From assembly GCA_009193035.1 (NCBI GenBank), contig SWDT01000122.1, positions 186,001 to 250,000 of the forward strand: a DNA stretch of 64,000 nucleotides, in the 5' to 3' direction. Origin of the DNA: Halicephalobus mephisto. Taxonomy: Eukaryota; Nematoda; Chromadorea; Rhabditida; Panagrolaimidae. A program made the position numbers and the translations under genes. Positions 1 through 10,895 of this stretch are shown here, in pieces (within the stretch, counting starts at the first letter, position 1; every line of letters starts with the position of its first letter). The notes under the pieces are model-generated. The model saw only the letters and a program-made list of their open reading frames with translations. It had not been told where the DNA came from and did no database searches.

Positions 1-863
1 CAACAATCTTCGATCTTCTAAATAACTGGAATCAGGGACAATTATGAAGAATAATTTTTTATAAACAATTATATTTTCTAGAATCTCTAATTCTCGATCG
101 TTGGAGCTTAATTTAACTTATTCCAGGATTACTAAAGTGTTTTTGCTGTCCAACAAGTCATGTAAGTTTATTCAGAACTGCAGATCTATGTGTGCTTTCG
201 TTACTTCAAAAACGAAGATTCAAATTCCCATAATAATTTGAGCTTTTTATTTTTTCCTAAAAAACTGAAAAATAGTATGCAGATCTTTTTCCAGGCTCTA
301 TATACAGATGATTAAAGTTCTGCATGAAAATTTTCGCTGCTTTGAGTTGAAAAAATAAGATTGATGAAAGAAGTTCTTGTCAGAAGTTTCTTATCTGCAA
401 ATTTCCTCTGAGATGTGAACGAAGGAACAAAGACAATCGATTTGACAACAAGAAGACAAGGATAAGAGAGATCAAGATAGCTACATTGACGAGGAAGGAG
501 AGTACAAAACGGTTTCTTTGGTGAAGATGAGAAGAAGGCTGAGATAGCTTATTTCGCAAAAAAAACTAAAATTATTAATTTGATCCGAAAGAAGAAAGAC
601 TAGGATGAACAGAAAGAAAATTATAATTATTTATTTTATGCAGAAAAGAACATTAAAACAGTCGATGTAGTAAGGAAGAACAAAGTATAAAAAGAGACTA
701 AGATGGGTGTTTGGCGAAGAAGGAAGATGGATAAAACAGTCTATTGGACGAAAATTGACAGGAAGAGAACTATTACTTTTATATGAGTAGAAAACTAAAA
801 CAATCGAAATAGTGAGAGGGTACTACACAAAAAACGGCATACGATATATAATATATCGCTACA
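1..863. other. Intergenic DNA, no gene seen
   Basis: AT-rich sequence with no open reading frame of note. A purine-rich stretch (about 410-830) has many GAAGAA and AAGA runs but stops in all frames. No RNA gene or repeat structure was recognised. Confidence 0.5.
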
Positions 864-1190
864 TTAAAACAGATCTAATTTATTGAATGTACTGTATTTT
901 ATATACCGATATATTAAACATAATGTACTGTATTTTATATACCGATACATTGAACATAATATAGTATATTTTATATATCGATACATTGAACATAATGTAC
1001 TGTATTTTATATACCGATACATTGAACATAATGTACTGTATTTTATATTCCGATACATTGAACATAATGTACTGTATTTTATATACCGATACATTGAACA
1101 TAATGTACTGTATTTTATATTCCGATATATTGAACATAATATACTATATTTTATATACCGATACATTGAACATAATGTACTGATGTATTA
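864..1190. repeat. 36-bp minisatellite, about 8 copies
   Basis: A 36-bp unit beginning TGTACTGTATTTTATA and ending TTGAACATAA recurs about eight times with a few substitutions. Because 36 is a multiple of three, open frames appear on both strands; these are artefacts. Units include the short palindrome ACATAATGT. Sequence rich in CGATACATT also occurs near 33.3-34.1, 41.8-42.3 and 53.0-53.1 kb. Confidence 0.85.
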
Positions 1191-2145
1191 TGCTCAATTT
1201 ACGTACTGGTACAATAGAATTACTTTTTGTATCTAATATATCCAATTTTATGAAAAAAATTAAAGTAATTCATTTCATGAAGACGACCAAAAAAATAAAA
1301 CAATTTATTTGATAAATAACAACTGGAAGAAAACCAAAAAAACAAATTTACTAAGAATATTCAAAACACAAAGAAAGATTAAAATGATTAATCCACAATA
1401 ATGCATAAAAGTAAAATTTTATTTGATGAAAACTTATTTCTTATTTTTAAATTTTCCAAATTCATAATTATTGATCCCTAATTTAAAAAGTATTTTTTCG
1501 AGACTGTTCAACAAAAAAGGGACTTCGTTTCGTCCTCATTTTTCTATCAAACCTGAAATTGACACTTTTCGAGATCACCCCCACTCATCTCAAGTGATCC
1601 AGAAAAACGGAGACTATCGAACAACTATTTTTGAACTTGGTTCCTGTTTCCTTGTTTTTTTAAAAACTAGAAAGTTTATTTAAAAATGAGGAAAAGAAGA
1701 TTTGTTTCAGGCTTATGTCTAGAGGAAATTTGAGAAAAAAATTGCAATTTTGCGCAAAGAAGGGATTATTGTTAAAAAGCGGATACTATAAGTGAGAAAT
1801 TTGATCCGATTTTTGAAACCGTTTTTAAAAAATATTCAGCGAAAAAAATGAAACTATTTGTTTTTTGTATGTTTTTTGTAAAAAAATAAAAAATTGCATA
1901 ATTGTGAAACAAAATTACGAAATTGGATAATTTATTTTTTTTTTGGAAAATTCATAAATTTTTGATTGAAAAAGTAATATTCGTCTTTATTCAGATGTGA
2001 TTTTAAAATTTGGAAGTTATATAATTCTGAAAGAAGATTAAGAAGTTAGATAAATGATATTTTTGAAAAACTGATCGACTAAAAAATTAATTTTTACATT
2101 TTATCCTAAAATCCAAAATCATATAGAAATATACTAAAATCTAAC
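1191..2145. other. AT-rich intergenic DNA
   Basis: No supported gene. A 70-codon open frame near 1471-1683 has no recognisable domain, no splice context and low-complexity flanks, so it was not called. Confidence 0.5.
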
Positions 2146-2149
2146 TATT

Positions 2150-2730
2150 AGTTGATGCATTGATATATGGAAATTAATATATCAACAACCTTAAGAACAA
2201 GATTCATCTTTATTTCTATGATTTTAGAAACTAAAATTAATAATAAAGAAATATCAAATAATAGATTCATTTATTCATGTAAAATACAATCAAAAATTAT
2301 AATATTCATCTTTATTTCTACGATCTTAGAAACTAAAATTATTTGATAATAAACAAAAATCTAATAATAGATTCATTTATTCATACAAAAAGACAATCAA
2401 CAATTATAATATTCATTTTTATTTCTATGATTTTAGAATCAAAAATTAGTTAATAATAAACAAAAATCTAATAATAGATTCATTTATTCATACAAAAAGA
2501 CAATCAACAAGATTCATCTTTATTTCTATAATCTTAGAATCTAAAATTACTTGATAATAAGCAAATATCAAATAATAGATTCATATGTTCATATAAAATA
2601 CAATCAAAATTATAATTTTCATTTTTATTTTTATAATCTTAGAATCCAAAATTAATAATAAACAAAAATCAAATAATTAACTAGCTCATTTATTCATACA
2701 AAAAGACAATCAACAATTTTAAGAATAAAA
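2150..2730. repeat. Tandem array, unit roughly 115 bp, about 5 copies
   Basis: Blocks containing ATTCATCTTTATTTCTA, then a TTAGAATCTAAAATTA-type segment, then AATAATAGATTCATTTATTC and an AAAGACAATCAAC segment recur about five times with indels. There is no coding potential. Confidence 0.75.
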
Positions 2731-3395
2731 TTTATGTTCAATGTAATCTGATCTAAAACAAAATAAACATGAAGCAAAAATTAATTACCATCTGAATGAT
2801 TAATTTTAAAAAGCCATCTAATCAATAAGAAAAAATATTCATTTTTAACCACTGAATTTCGAAAATTCAATAATTAAATATAAAATTGATTCCAAATTTT
2901 CAATTAAAAAATTATCCATTTTTAATTTAATTTAATTCTAAAATAAAATAACGCAAAATTTTCAATTTTAAAAATTATTTATTTTTTAAATTTTAAAAAA
3001 CAAATTTCTACAATAAGCTCAATTTATTTTTAAAGATATTTTTAAAAATAAAATTTATTTTTAAAGATATTTTAAAAAATTTTAAAAATAAAATTTATTT
3101 TAAATTTTTTTTATTTTCGAAATTTTTAAATTTTAACTGAATATTTTTAAATCCGATGAATTTAACAGTTTTTAATCAAAACATGGACTGTTGAACCACG
3201 ATTAATCCCGGATTAACTTTGAGCGATTGTTGCAATCATTAATCCGCGGTAATCTTTTTATTTTTTCCCGATTTCATTTTTTATTAAGAAAATAACTGCA
3301 AGGTAAATCGAATTATAACTGAAAATAGATTATTTTTATCTTTAGCCACAGTAGAGTAGAATGAAAAATGAAATCTCAACACGAAATTTTTCAAA
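2731..3395. other. Low-complexity AT-rich DNA
   Basis: Dominated by A/T homopolymer runs such as TTTTTAAAGATATTTT. A slightly more complex segment at about 3170-3270 has no recognisable feature. Confidence 0.5.
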
Positions 3396-3397
3396 AT

Positions 3398-3790
3398 TTC
3401 AGAAATAAGAAATTAATAAAAAAATTTTAAAATTTTTATAAAGTCCCTGATTATCGAGATTTTTTGATTTTTTGCTTAATGAAGATGACAATCAGTTTAA
3501 AAATAGAAATTATAAAAAATATAATTATTGTGATAAATAATTTCAGAAATAAGAAATTAATAAAAAAATTTTAAATTTTTATAAAGTCTCTGATTATCGA
3601 GATTTTTTGATTTTTGCTTAATGAAGATGACAATCAGTTTAAAAATAGAAATTATAAAAAATATAATTATTGTGATAAGTAATTTTAGGAATGAAAAACT
3701 AAAAAAATTTATGAAATCTCGTCGCGAAAGTTCCTGATTATCAAGATCGTCTAATATATTTGTTAATGAGAGTGAGAATCAGCCTAAAAA
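3398..3790. repeat. Tandem duplication of about 142 bp plus a partial third copy
   Basis: The block starting TTTCAGAAATAAGAAATTAA and containing CTGATTATCGAGATTTTTT and AAGATGACAATCAG occurs at about 3398 and about 3540. A degenerate copy follows from about 3682. The first two copies are nearly identical, suggesting a recent duplication. Confidence 0.8.
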
Positions 3791-4480
3791 TAGAAATTAT
3801 AAAAAACGAAATAAATTTTTATAAAAACTCTAAAAACTATGACAAAACAAAAAATTAGAAACAAAAGGCGATCGAAAATAACTCTCGACACGAAAGTTCC
3901 CTGAAAATCCCGATGAAATTGTTTTTTCCAGTGAGATTAGAACTAGTTAGAAAAACGAGATGAACTCTCATACGGTCATCCTTGAAGATCTCAACAAGTT
4001 CATTTTTATTATTATAATTGAAAATTTAAAAAAAAGTAGATTTTTAGAACGAAATTGTTTAAAAATCATTAAAATTAATTATTATTATTATTATTATTAT
4101 TATTAAATTTAAAAAAAATAGATTTTTACGATGAAAATGTTCAAAAATCATAAAAATTAATTTTTATTATTATAATTGAAAATTAAAAAAAAGTAAAATA
4201 AATTTTTATTTACTAATAAGATTGAAATTCGATCAAAATGATGATAAAAATAAAATAAATTCTCACTTCGAAAATCTTCTACAATATTGATAATTTTTAT
4301 TTTTATTATGTTTTTAAATTATCTAAAAAAATAAAATAAATTCTCATTTCGAAAATTTTCTACAATATTGATAATTTTTATTTTTATTATATTTTTAAAT
4401 TATTTAAAAAAATAAAATTAATTTTCATCATGAAAGTTTTTTAAAATGTTGGAAATTTTCATTTTTATTAAAATAAGAAA
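3791..4480. repeat. Degenerate short tandem repeats, AT-rich
   Basis: Contains an ATT trinucleotide run near 4080-4105 and about three copies of a roughly 75-bp unit containing TCGAAAATTTTCTACAATAT (about 4250-4450). It also carries CTCGACACGAAAGTTCC, a variant of the dispersed CGTGTCGGGACC motif. Confidence 0.65.
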
Positions 4481-4798
4481 TTTCGTGCAAAGAGTAATTC
4501 AAAAAATCATTGTGAGGTCAGAAACAGCCAGATCATTGAGATTATCTTTTTTGTATTTCTGTTTTGAAACCTGTTTATTCCAAGTTAAATCCGTTTTGAA
4601 GAAGACGAAATCTTGAAAAAATAAATTCCGTAATACCCCACAATATCCATCCATGATCCATCTATGACGCAATCTGGAAACTTTGACAGTTGAATCCAAC
4701 GTTGACCAGTCTTGACTCAAAAATCTGCTTCCGGAAAGTAAACATGTAATCCCGTTCTGGTTCTGCAATCAAAGAAATTTTTTCGTTTGATTTAAAAA

Positions 4799-4979
4799 TT
4801 CTATTCTGCAGCACTTTGAGTCGTTGTAGTCCTTGCGGAAAGACCTATTCTGTGTGTCCTCAGGCGATGACCGGGAAATAATTTGATGAGTGGTTGGGGG
4901 AGGAGAGTTCTGACCAGTACTATAAAAGCCGATTCTGTCTCGAAATGAATTGTGTTTTTCTCGGATTCCGGAATTCGTG
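4799..4979 (+). promoter_or_regulatory. Promoter and 5' leader of the PQGYP-repeat gene
   Basis: A TATAAAA box lies at 4921-4927, about 53 bp before the presumed ATG at 4980. The preceding 120 bp are richer in G and C than the surroundings and contain a GGGGGAGGAGAG tract. An upstream ATG at 4945 opens an 11-codon frame ending at TGA just before the main ATG, so it may act as a short upstream ORF. Confidence 0.5.
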
Positions 4980-6220
4980 ATGACTTTTATCGGGTAAGTT
5001 TTGGGAATTTAAATTTAAAATTCATTTTCAATTTTAGTTCGATTTTGGGAGTTTTGTTGTTCACAACTGTCCATGGCCAGGTCCTCTATGACAGTCCTCA
5101 ACTCGGAGTTCCGGTTAGTTTTTGTATTTTTTTTTAAAATGAAAAGTAATTTAAGTTAACAAGACCTATTTTGCCTTGGTTAGCGAGATACTTTGTGGGA
5201 ACTCAACAACAACGGCTTTTGGATGATCCTGGGGCATTGGGAGGGGATCAAGCACCTGCAGGACCTGGTGGACCTGGAGGACCTGCTGGTCCAGGACCTG
5301 AAGGACCTCCACCTGGGTACTCTCCTCAAGGGCCTGCGCCTCAAGGCCCCACTCCACAAAGCTACCCTCCACAAGCACCCGGACCCCAGAGTTACCCTCC
5401 ACAAGGTCCTGCACCTCAAGGTTACCCTCCGCAAGGTCCTGCACCTCAAAGTTATCCTCCACAAGGTCCTGCACCTCAAGGTTATCCTCCACAAGGTCCT
5501 GCACCTCAAGGTTACCCTCCACAAGCACCTGCACCCCAAGGTTATCCTCCACAAGCACCTGCACCTCAAGGTTATCCTCCGCAAGGTCCTGTACCCCAAG
5601 CTTACCCTCCTCAACAACCTCCAGCAGCTCCTGGATATCCTCCTCAAGCAGCTCTTGGTCCTCAGGGATATCCTCCTCAAGCTTCCTCTGCTTATGGTCC
5701 TCAACCCGGTGGATTCTCGTCTCCTGGAGAACTCGGCTATCCTCCTCAAGGCCCACCACAGGGTTATGCACCTCAAGCAGGACCTGCTCCTGGACAATTT
5801 GACTTTTCTCAGTATGGATATAATCAGCAACCCGCGGGACCAGCTGGGGGACCTCAAGGACCCCCTTTTCCTCAAGCTCAACCTCCAGTCGTAGGTCCTC
5901 CACCACCACAACCTGCTCCTGTTCTTGGAGCTCCTCCTCCACCTCCTAGAACCCCTGTCAGCTACGTCCCTACTCCTGATCTTGCTACTGTTGGTTTCGC
6001 CTACCCTCCCCCCGGGGCTGTCGCTGCTCCTCCTGTTGTCGCAGTCCCTCCAGCAGCAGCTGTAGGCCCGTCTCCTGTCCCCCCGGTTGCCTTGACCCCC
6101 GCATTCGCCCCAACCCCCTACTTCTACAGAACTCTCCCTGCAGTTCCACTCCATCGTCACAAAACACCCCTAAGGACTCCCTTCGACGAGAACTCTGAAT
6201 ACACTCCAACCGAAGCCTAA
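4980..6220 (+). CDS. Secreted Pro/Gln/Gly/Tyr-rich repeat protein (XYPPX-like repeats)
   Basis: Exon 1 (4980-4993) and exon 2 (from 5038) join in frame to give a signal peptide, MTFIGSILGVLLFTTVHGQ. The large last exon (from about 5184 to the stop at 6220) encodes roughly 345 residues. Its core is a 10-residue repeat of the form YPPQ[GA]P[AGV]PQ[GSA], about ten copies on a 30-bp DNA period, followed by a Pro/Ala/Val-rich tail ending PTEA. YPPQ repeats resemble XYPPX repeats of annexins and other scaffold proteins. A structural, mucus or cuticle role is inference only. The join of exon 2 to exon 3 is unresolved: the good donor at 5114 does not keep frame with the good acceptors ending at 5163 or 5183. 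A weaker donor at 5094 with the acceptor ending at 5183 does keep frame. Open frames on the opposite strand are shadows of the repeats. Confidence 0.7.
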
Positions 6221-6319
6221 TCTACTGAACATATTGATTTCCGGGAAAATCAACGAATAACAAGTTTAATTTATGTAATTCTGTTTTTTAGTGATTTTTG
6301 TGTAACTTGCCATAAACAC

Positions 6320-6325
6320 AATAAA
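6320..6325 (+). terminator. Polyadenylation signal of the repeat-protein gene
   Basis: AATAAA lies about 100 bp after the stop codon at 6220. Confidence 0.55.
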
Positions 6326-6349
6326 CAATTTTCTATGAATGTGTTCGAA

Positions 6350-6985
6350 AATACAGTAATCAGGGTAATTCAGAAGAAATCAAGTTCAAAAACAAAAACC
6401 AAAAAAATACAGTATAGTTGGAAGAATTGAAATACCATAAAAATAGACAAATTTTCAAAATACTGTAAAATAAAAATATTTGCAAAATTTAAGTTTTCAA
6501 ATTACTGTAAAGTTTTAAAAATCATTTTAATTTAAAAAACATTTGTAAAATTTAAAAATTTAAAAATATTTTTGATAAAAACTTTCAGAATAATCAGGAT
6601 ATTAAGATTCCATCTGGTGTTATTATCAAAGCTGTCCATTTTTGAACTTTCAAATAGATTCCGAATCGATTTCAAAAAAATCAAAAAAGTTTAAATTTAA
6701 AAAATTAAAAAAGTTCGAATTTAAAAAATCAAAAAAGTTTAAATTTAAAAAATTTAAAAAAGTTTAAATTTAAAAGTTGAAAAATTGACAGATCTGGTTA
6801 TTATCTAGTTCCTGTATTTTTATCAAATTTTTTCGACAAAGAACACGTGGTTTTTGTTTTTATCGAATTTTTGTTGGAAAACAGCTAATTGGTCTAAATT
6901 GTACTCATGACTTCATTGACTCTACGATGAATAACAAACGGACAAATTCTAGATTCTCATGTAGAAAGTGAAAGTGGAAATGAAA
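6350..6985. other. Intergenic DNA with short AT repeats
   Basis: Contains a short tandem of about 20-25 bp built on AAAAGTTTAAATTTAAAAAA (6680-6780). No gene was seen. The last 150 bp are likely regulatory for the metallothionein. Confidence 0.5.
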
Positions 6986-6989
6986 GTAA

Positions 6990-7083
6990 ACAAGATAACG
7001 ATAAGGTCCACCAGTATAAAAAGACCACAACACAAGATAAACTTCGCCGATAGCTATTTTCTGAAGTTGTTGTTGCTCGAATC
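6990..7083 (+). promoter_or_regulatory. Metallothionein promoter: clustered GATA sites and TATA box
   Basis: GATAA motifs occur at 6994-6998, 7000-7004 and 7036-7040, with a TATAAAA box at 7015-7021, about 65 bp before the ATG. In C. elegans, metallothionein genes are driven in the intestine by the GATA factor ELT-2 through such sites. This arrangement therefore supports the gene call. No zinc-response element was positively identified. Confidence 0.6.
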
Positions 7084-8104
7084 ATGGACTGCAAAGACAG
7101 TAAGTTTAATTTTCGAAAGAATTAAAGTCCATAAATAAGTGAATTAGCTTGTCTTCAGAGGATTACTGTAGTGTCACTAATGCGATATAGATTTCCTCTA
7201 GAAATGAGGTTGACAGAACTTTTTAAAACACTTTATTCAAAAATATTTATTATATAAAAAAATTACGAAAATTTAATTTCAAAATAACAGAAATTATTAC
7301 TGTTTTAACAGGGACTTTCGTGGTAGGAGTTCCCATTTGGTTTCACTTCAAAGATCTTTTTAAAATTCCAATTTTTGAATTTTTGTTTTGAGACTTATTT
7401 AGTGTATATTTTCTCTAACAGTGAAGTAAACATAATTTTTAACGTTCTTTATCCAAAAATATTTATTATATAAAAAATCATAAAACTTGATTATGAAATG
7501 ACAAACATTATTACTTTTTTAACAGGGACTTTCGTGGTAGGAATTCTTATCCGTTTCTACCTCAGTTATGCTGTTTTAGGCATCCATAAGAACCTTGATC
7601 TGCAACTATCAACCCCTTAAATGCATAGAGAGTTGTGTACGTTGTATACTGTAGTCTAGAAGTTTCTAGATGCATTTAGGCAGAATGTTTAAAGAAATAA
7701 CTTCGAAATTCTGTAAAATTAAGAAATAATCATCATAAAAAAAAATAAGATTAATTTAGTTTCAAAAAAGATCTAAAAAGTCGTGTCAAGACTATTTCGC
7801 AACAATAAACATTTTTACAACAGTGTGATAATAATTGAATCTTTGTAGAAACACAAAAAAGTTGAATTTTAAAGTTTTGGGTCTCGATTGGAAAGTTCTA
7901 AAAAGTCGTGTCGAGACTGTTTTGTGAAAAGTTTTAATTTTTAAGTAGTGTGATTTTTAAATTTCAGAATGCAAGGACAAATGCCACTGTGAACCCGACT
8001 GCAAGTGCACGAAGGAGCAGAACTGCGGATGTTGCCACAAGGAAGGCGGAAAACAGAAACACGAAGCTTGTCATCACGAGGAACATCACGAACAAAAACA
8101 CTGA
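7084..8104 (+). CDS. Metallothionein, short, with His-rich tail
   Basis: Exon 1 (7084-7099) encodes MDCKD plus one base. Exon 2 (7968-8104) continues with KCKDKCHCEPDCKCTKEQ and the rest to a TGA stop. Canonical GTAAGT and TTTCAG sites join them in frame to give 50 residues. Ten cysteines occur in C-X-C, C-X-C-C and C-X3-C arrangements typical of metallothioneins, with many lysines and no aromatic residues. The last 14 residues contain six histidines. Such proteins bind zinc, cadmium or copper in the cytosol. C. elegans MTL-1 and MTL-2 are longer, to my recollection, with about twice the cysteines, and MTL-1 also ends in a His-containing tail. The 868-bp intron is full of dispersed repeats. 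The open frame in another register over exon 2 is a shadow. Confidence 0.8.
7180..7562 (+). repeat. Dispersed repeat, copy A (inside metallothionein intron)
   Basis: This block begins near TTTCCTCTAGAAATGAGGTTG and contains two sub-blocks ending in CAGGGACTTTCGTGGTAGGA. A closely similar block lies at about 15865-16246 in the same orientation. Confidence 0.75.
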
Positions 8105-8214
8105 GGTCTACTGTAGAACAACATTAATTTTTTAATTTTTAAAATAATTTTTGATTCAAAATGTTTATAAATAAATAATCACTAAAATTAGAAAAATTTT
8201 AAAAAACACAAAAA

Positions 8215-8860
8215 TTTAAAAAATGTTTTTTGAAATTTATCCCGATACAAAAGTTCAAAATTTTTTAAAAATTGTATTAAAAATAAAAATTTATTTTTTT
8301 CAAAGTTGTCTCAACACGAAAAGTTAGAATTTTATTAATACAAAAAAATTTATTTTTTTCAAAGTTGTCTCAGCACGAAAAATTAGAGTCTTTTAGAATC
8401 ATCAAAATGGATAATTTTTTTAAAGTTGTCTCAGCACGAAAAATTAGAATTTTATTAATATAAAAAAATTTATTTTTTTTCAAAGTTGTCTCAACACGAA
8501 AAGTTAGAGTCTTTTAGAATCATCAAAATGGATAATTTCTTCAAAGTTGTCTCAACACGAAAAATTAGAATTTTATTAATATAAAAAAAAATTTATTTTT
8601 TTCAAAGTTGTCTCAGCACGAAAAATTAGAGTCTTTTAGAATCATCAAAATAAATAATTTCTTCAAAATTGTCTTAGCACGAAAAATTAGAATTTTATTA
8701 ATACAAAAAATTTATTTTTTTGAAATTTATCTCGACACGAAAATTCAAAGCTTCTTAGGATGATCTAAAATCCTCAGTTTCATAATTTTTTATTGAATTC
8801 TAGAAAATTCCATTATTATAAAAATCGAATTTTTTCCTTCGAATTTGTCTCAGCACGAAT
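8215..8860. repeat. Tandem array with CTCAGCACGAAAA units
   Basis: Two alternating sub-units of roughly 60-70 bp share TCAAAGTTGTCTCAGCACGA. One continues with TTAGAATTTTATTAATA and the other with TTAGAGTCTTTTAGAATCA. About eight sub-units precede the mdf-1 promoter. The shared piece is a variant of the dispersed CGTGTCGGGACC motif. Confidence 0.8.
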
Positions 8861-8987
8861 TTTCAAATTTAAAATTTTTCAACAATTTTAATTTTAAACA
8901 TTTCTACTGTGTTCTGGAAATTTCCACAGGATTTAGAAAAAAGAATTCAAAATTTTTTATTGAGTTTAGGATATTATGGGAAATTTG

Positions 8988-9094
8988 GCGTAATGTGAAC
9001 AACGTTTGTTCTGTCGTTTGGCGTAGTGTGAACAACGTTTGTTCTGTCGTTTGGCGTAATGTGAACAACGTTCGTTCTGTCGTTTGGCGCGCGC
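8988..9094 (+). promoter_or_regulatory. Three 33-bp repeats followed by an E2F-like site, upstream of mdf-1
   Basis: A 33-bp unit, TTTGGCGTAATGTGAACAAC followed by GTTTGTTCTGTCG, occurs three times. The fourth start runs into TTTGGCGCGCGC at 9083-9094, which matches the E2F/DP consensus TTTSGCGC. An inverted CCAAT box (ATTGG) follows near 9122-9126. E2F control is known for many cell-cycle genes, so this fits the checkpoint gene downstream. Functional binding is inferred. Confidence 0.5.
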
Positions 9095-9215
9095 TTTTTT
9101 CAATACGAAAACCGATTTTTTGATTGGTTTTTTTCTAAATTTTTAAATCTTATTTATCTTATTTTTTAATATTATTTTCTCTTTCATATATTGATAATAA
9201 TGTTTCTTTTCAGAT

Positions 9216-10833
9216 ATGTCTTCTGACGAGGAAAACGAAGCTGAAGCCAGCCGAATCTTTACTCAACGAAGTAATCTGGAATTCAACCATGAATTTCTCG
9301 GTCGAAAATCTTTGAAAAAAATAGAACATGATAAAAAAAGTGAGTTATTTATTTCCCGAGTGGAATCGATATATGAAAGTTGGATTTTAGTTCGGGATAT
9401 GACGTTGGAGCTGAACAAAGCTCGCGAGGAAGTGGACGAATATAGGAAAAAAGCCGAAAATTACGGATCTCGACTTCGAGAAGTAAACGAAAAAGAATCC
9501 GAATCCGAAAAGAAAATCAAATTTTTAACACAAGAATTGGACCGATTACGGGATATCGAACAGAACTACGCTGGATTAAAGGAAAATTACGAAAAAATCA
9601 TGAAAGAAAAAAACGAAAACGAGATTCTGAAGAAACAGATTACTAAATTGGACGAGCAAATCAAGGACTTGAAAAATCGGAACATATCGGGTTTCGATGG
9701 ACCTGCCAAGTAAGGATTTTTATAAACATTAACGTACATGACTAGTTACTGTAGATCTTCCGAATCCTCAGCTTTTGCTTCAAAGTAAGTTTTTTTTGCA
9801 GTTTATTTATATATAACTAGGTACTGTAGGTCTTCTGAATCCTCAGCTTTTGCTTCAAAGCAAGTTTTTTTTGTATTTTATTTATATATAACTAGGTACT
9901 CCAAACCTTTTGGCATTAAATTCTACTTCAAAAAAGGTTTTTTTGCAATTTATTTATTTACAACCTTGTAGGTTTTCTGAATCCTCAGCTTTTACTTCAA
10001 AGTAAGTTTTTTTGTATTTTATTTATATATAACTAGGTACTGTAGGCCTTCTGAATCCACAGCTTTTACTCCTTCGACTCGGGACCAGACGTTGACTGAG
10101 TCCAGTGTTTTCTTATGTCATTTAAAGAATAATCCGTTTTCCTTGGCTGTGAAAGAGCTTGAAGAAGCCGAAGCTAAAAAAAGAAAACTAGTAAGTTTCG
10201 GAATTTAGGTAATTCTTTAAAGTTTACTTTTCAGGATTCTGTTAATTCCGAAGTGGATTATCAACAGTTAGTCGAAGCGATGACAGAAATCCAGAAGTTA
10301 AAACAAGAAATTTCAAAACTTATGGAACAAAGAGAACGTGCAGCAACTTTCACAGCAGAATCGGCCAGAAGATATCGAGAAATAGTCCGATTCATCACAG
10401 GTTACGACATAAAAATGAGAAATGAAGAATACATCGAGGTCAGTTTTGTAATTTTCCACGAAATTGGACTTTGATTTCATAAGTCAAAACTGGTTACAGT
10501 CATTTTTAAAAGACATTCAACTTGCAAATTTATTGAATAACTTTTTTATTTACATTAGCGCAATTTTTTTGACATGTTTAACGAGTGACCAAAAAACTAC
10601 TCAGGGATTGCATTTTTTAAAAATGTTTGATTTTTTAGGTTTCTAGTGTTTATGATCCAAGTAATCAATTCAGTTTTCAAAGAATCGGAAAAGAAATGAA
10701 TGTTCTAGACAACCAATACGCAAGAAAATGGATCCATCTGATGGAAAAGTATCTTCCTGGTTCTTTGCCATCTTTCATGTCGGCTGCAACAATCGAACTC
10801 TACGCTAAAAAAACCAAAGATGGACAGAAATAA
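9216..10833 (+). CDS. mdf-1: Spindle-assembly checkpoint protein Mad1-like (MDF-1)
   Basis: Exons are 9216-9709, mini-exons 9755-9784, 9830-9859 and 9972-10001, then 10046-10190, 10235-10438 and 10639-10833. Joined, they give 375 residues with all mini-exons included. Residues about 40-155 and 245-280 are charged heptad-rich coiled coil. The C-terminus (about 290-375) fits the Mad1 C-terminal domain: ITGYDIK, then EVSSVYD, a central LDNQYARKW helix and the ending SLPSFMSAATIELYAKKT. This parallels the ITGY, LTSLY and SIPAFLSSLTLELFS elements of vertebrate Mad1. Mad1 recruits Mad2 to unattached kinetochores to delay anaphase. The protein is much shorter than C. elegans MDF-1 (over 600 residues, to my recollection), with most of the coiled coil missing. 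TTTTCAG at 9207-9213, two bases before the ATG, is a likely spliced-leader acceptor. The identification rests on the C-terminal pattern only. Confidence 0.7.
9740..10060 (+). repeat. Tandem mini-exon array within mdf-1 (period about 75 bp)
   Basis: Each unit has an acceptor (CTGTAG or CTTGTAG), a 30-nt exon and a GTAAGT-type donor. Intact exons are 9755-9784, 9830-9859 and 9972-10001. The first 30 nt of the exon at 10046 are the same unit. Each encodes K plus (S/F/P)SES(S/T)AF(A/T)(S/P). All start and end in the same phase, so any can be skipped without a frameshift. The second uses a GCAAGT donor. A unit at about 9901-9937 has lost its acceptor and is degenerate. Introns are only 44-45 bp, or 112 bp across the dead unit. 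Confidence 0.8.
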
Positions 10834-10895
10834 CATGATTCAATGATTGTAGATAATTTTAATCTTTTTATTCGTTGGAAATTCCAGGATGATTT

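Noticed and set aside
883..1236. Open frames of 65-117 codons on both strands
   Set aside because: They arise from a 36-bp minisatellite whose length is a multiple of three; the peptides are pure period repeats.
5166..6209. Long minus-strand and alternate-frame open frames over the PQGYP exon
   Set aside because: They are shadows of the 30-bp repeat on the real coding frame, which alone extends through the non-repeat ends.
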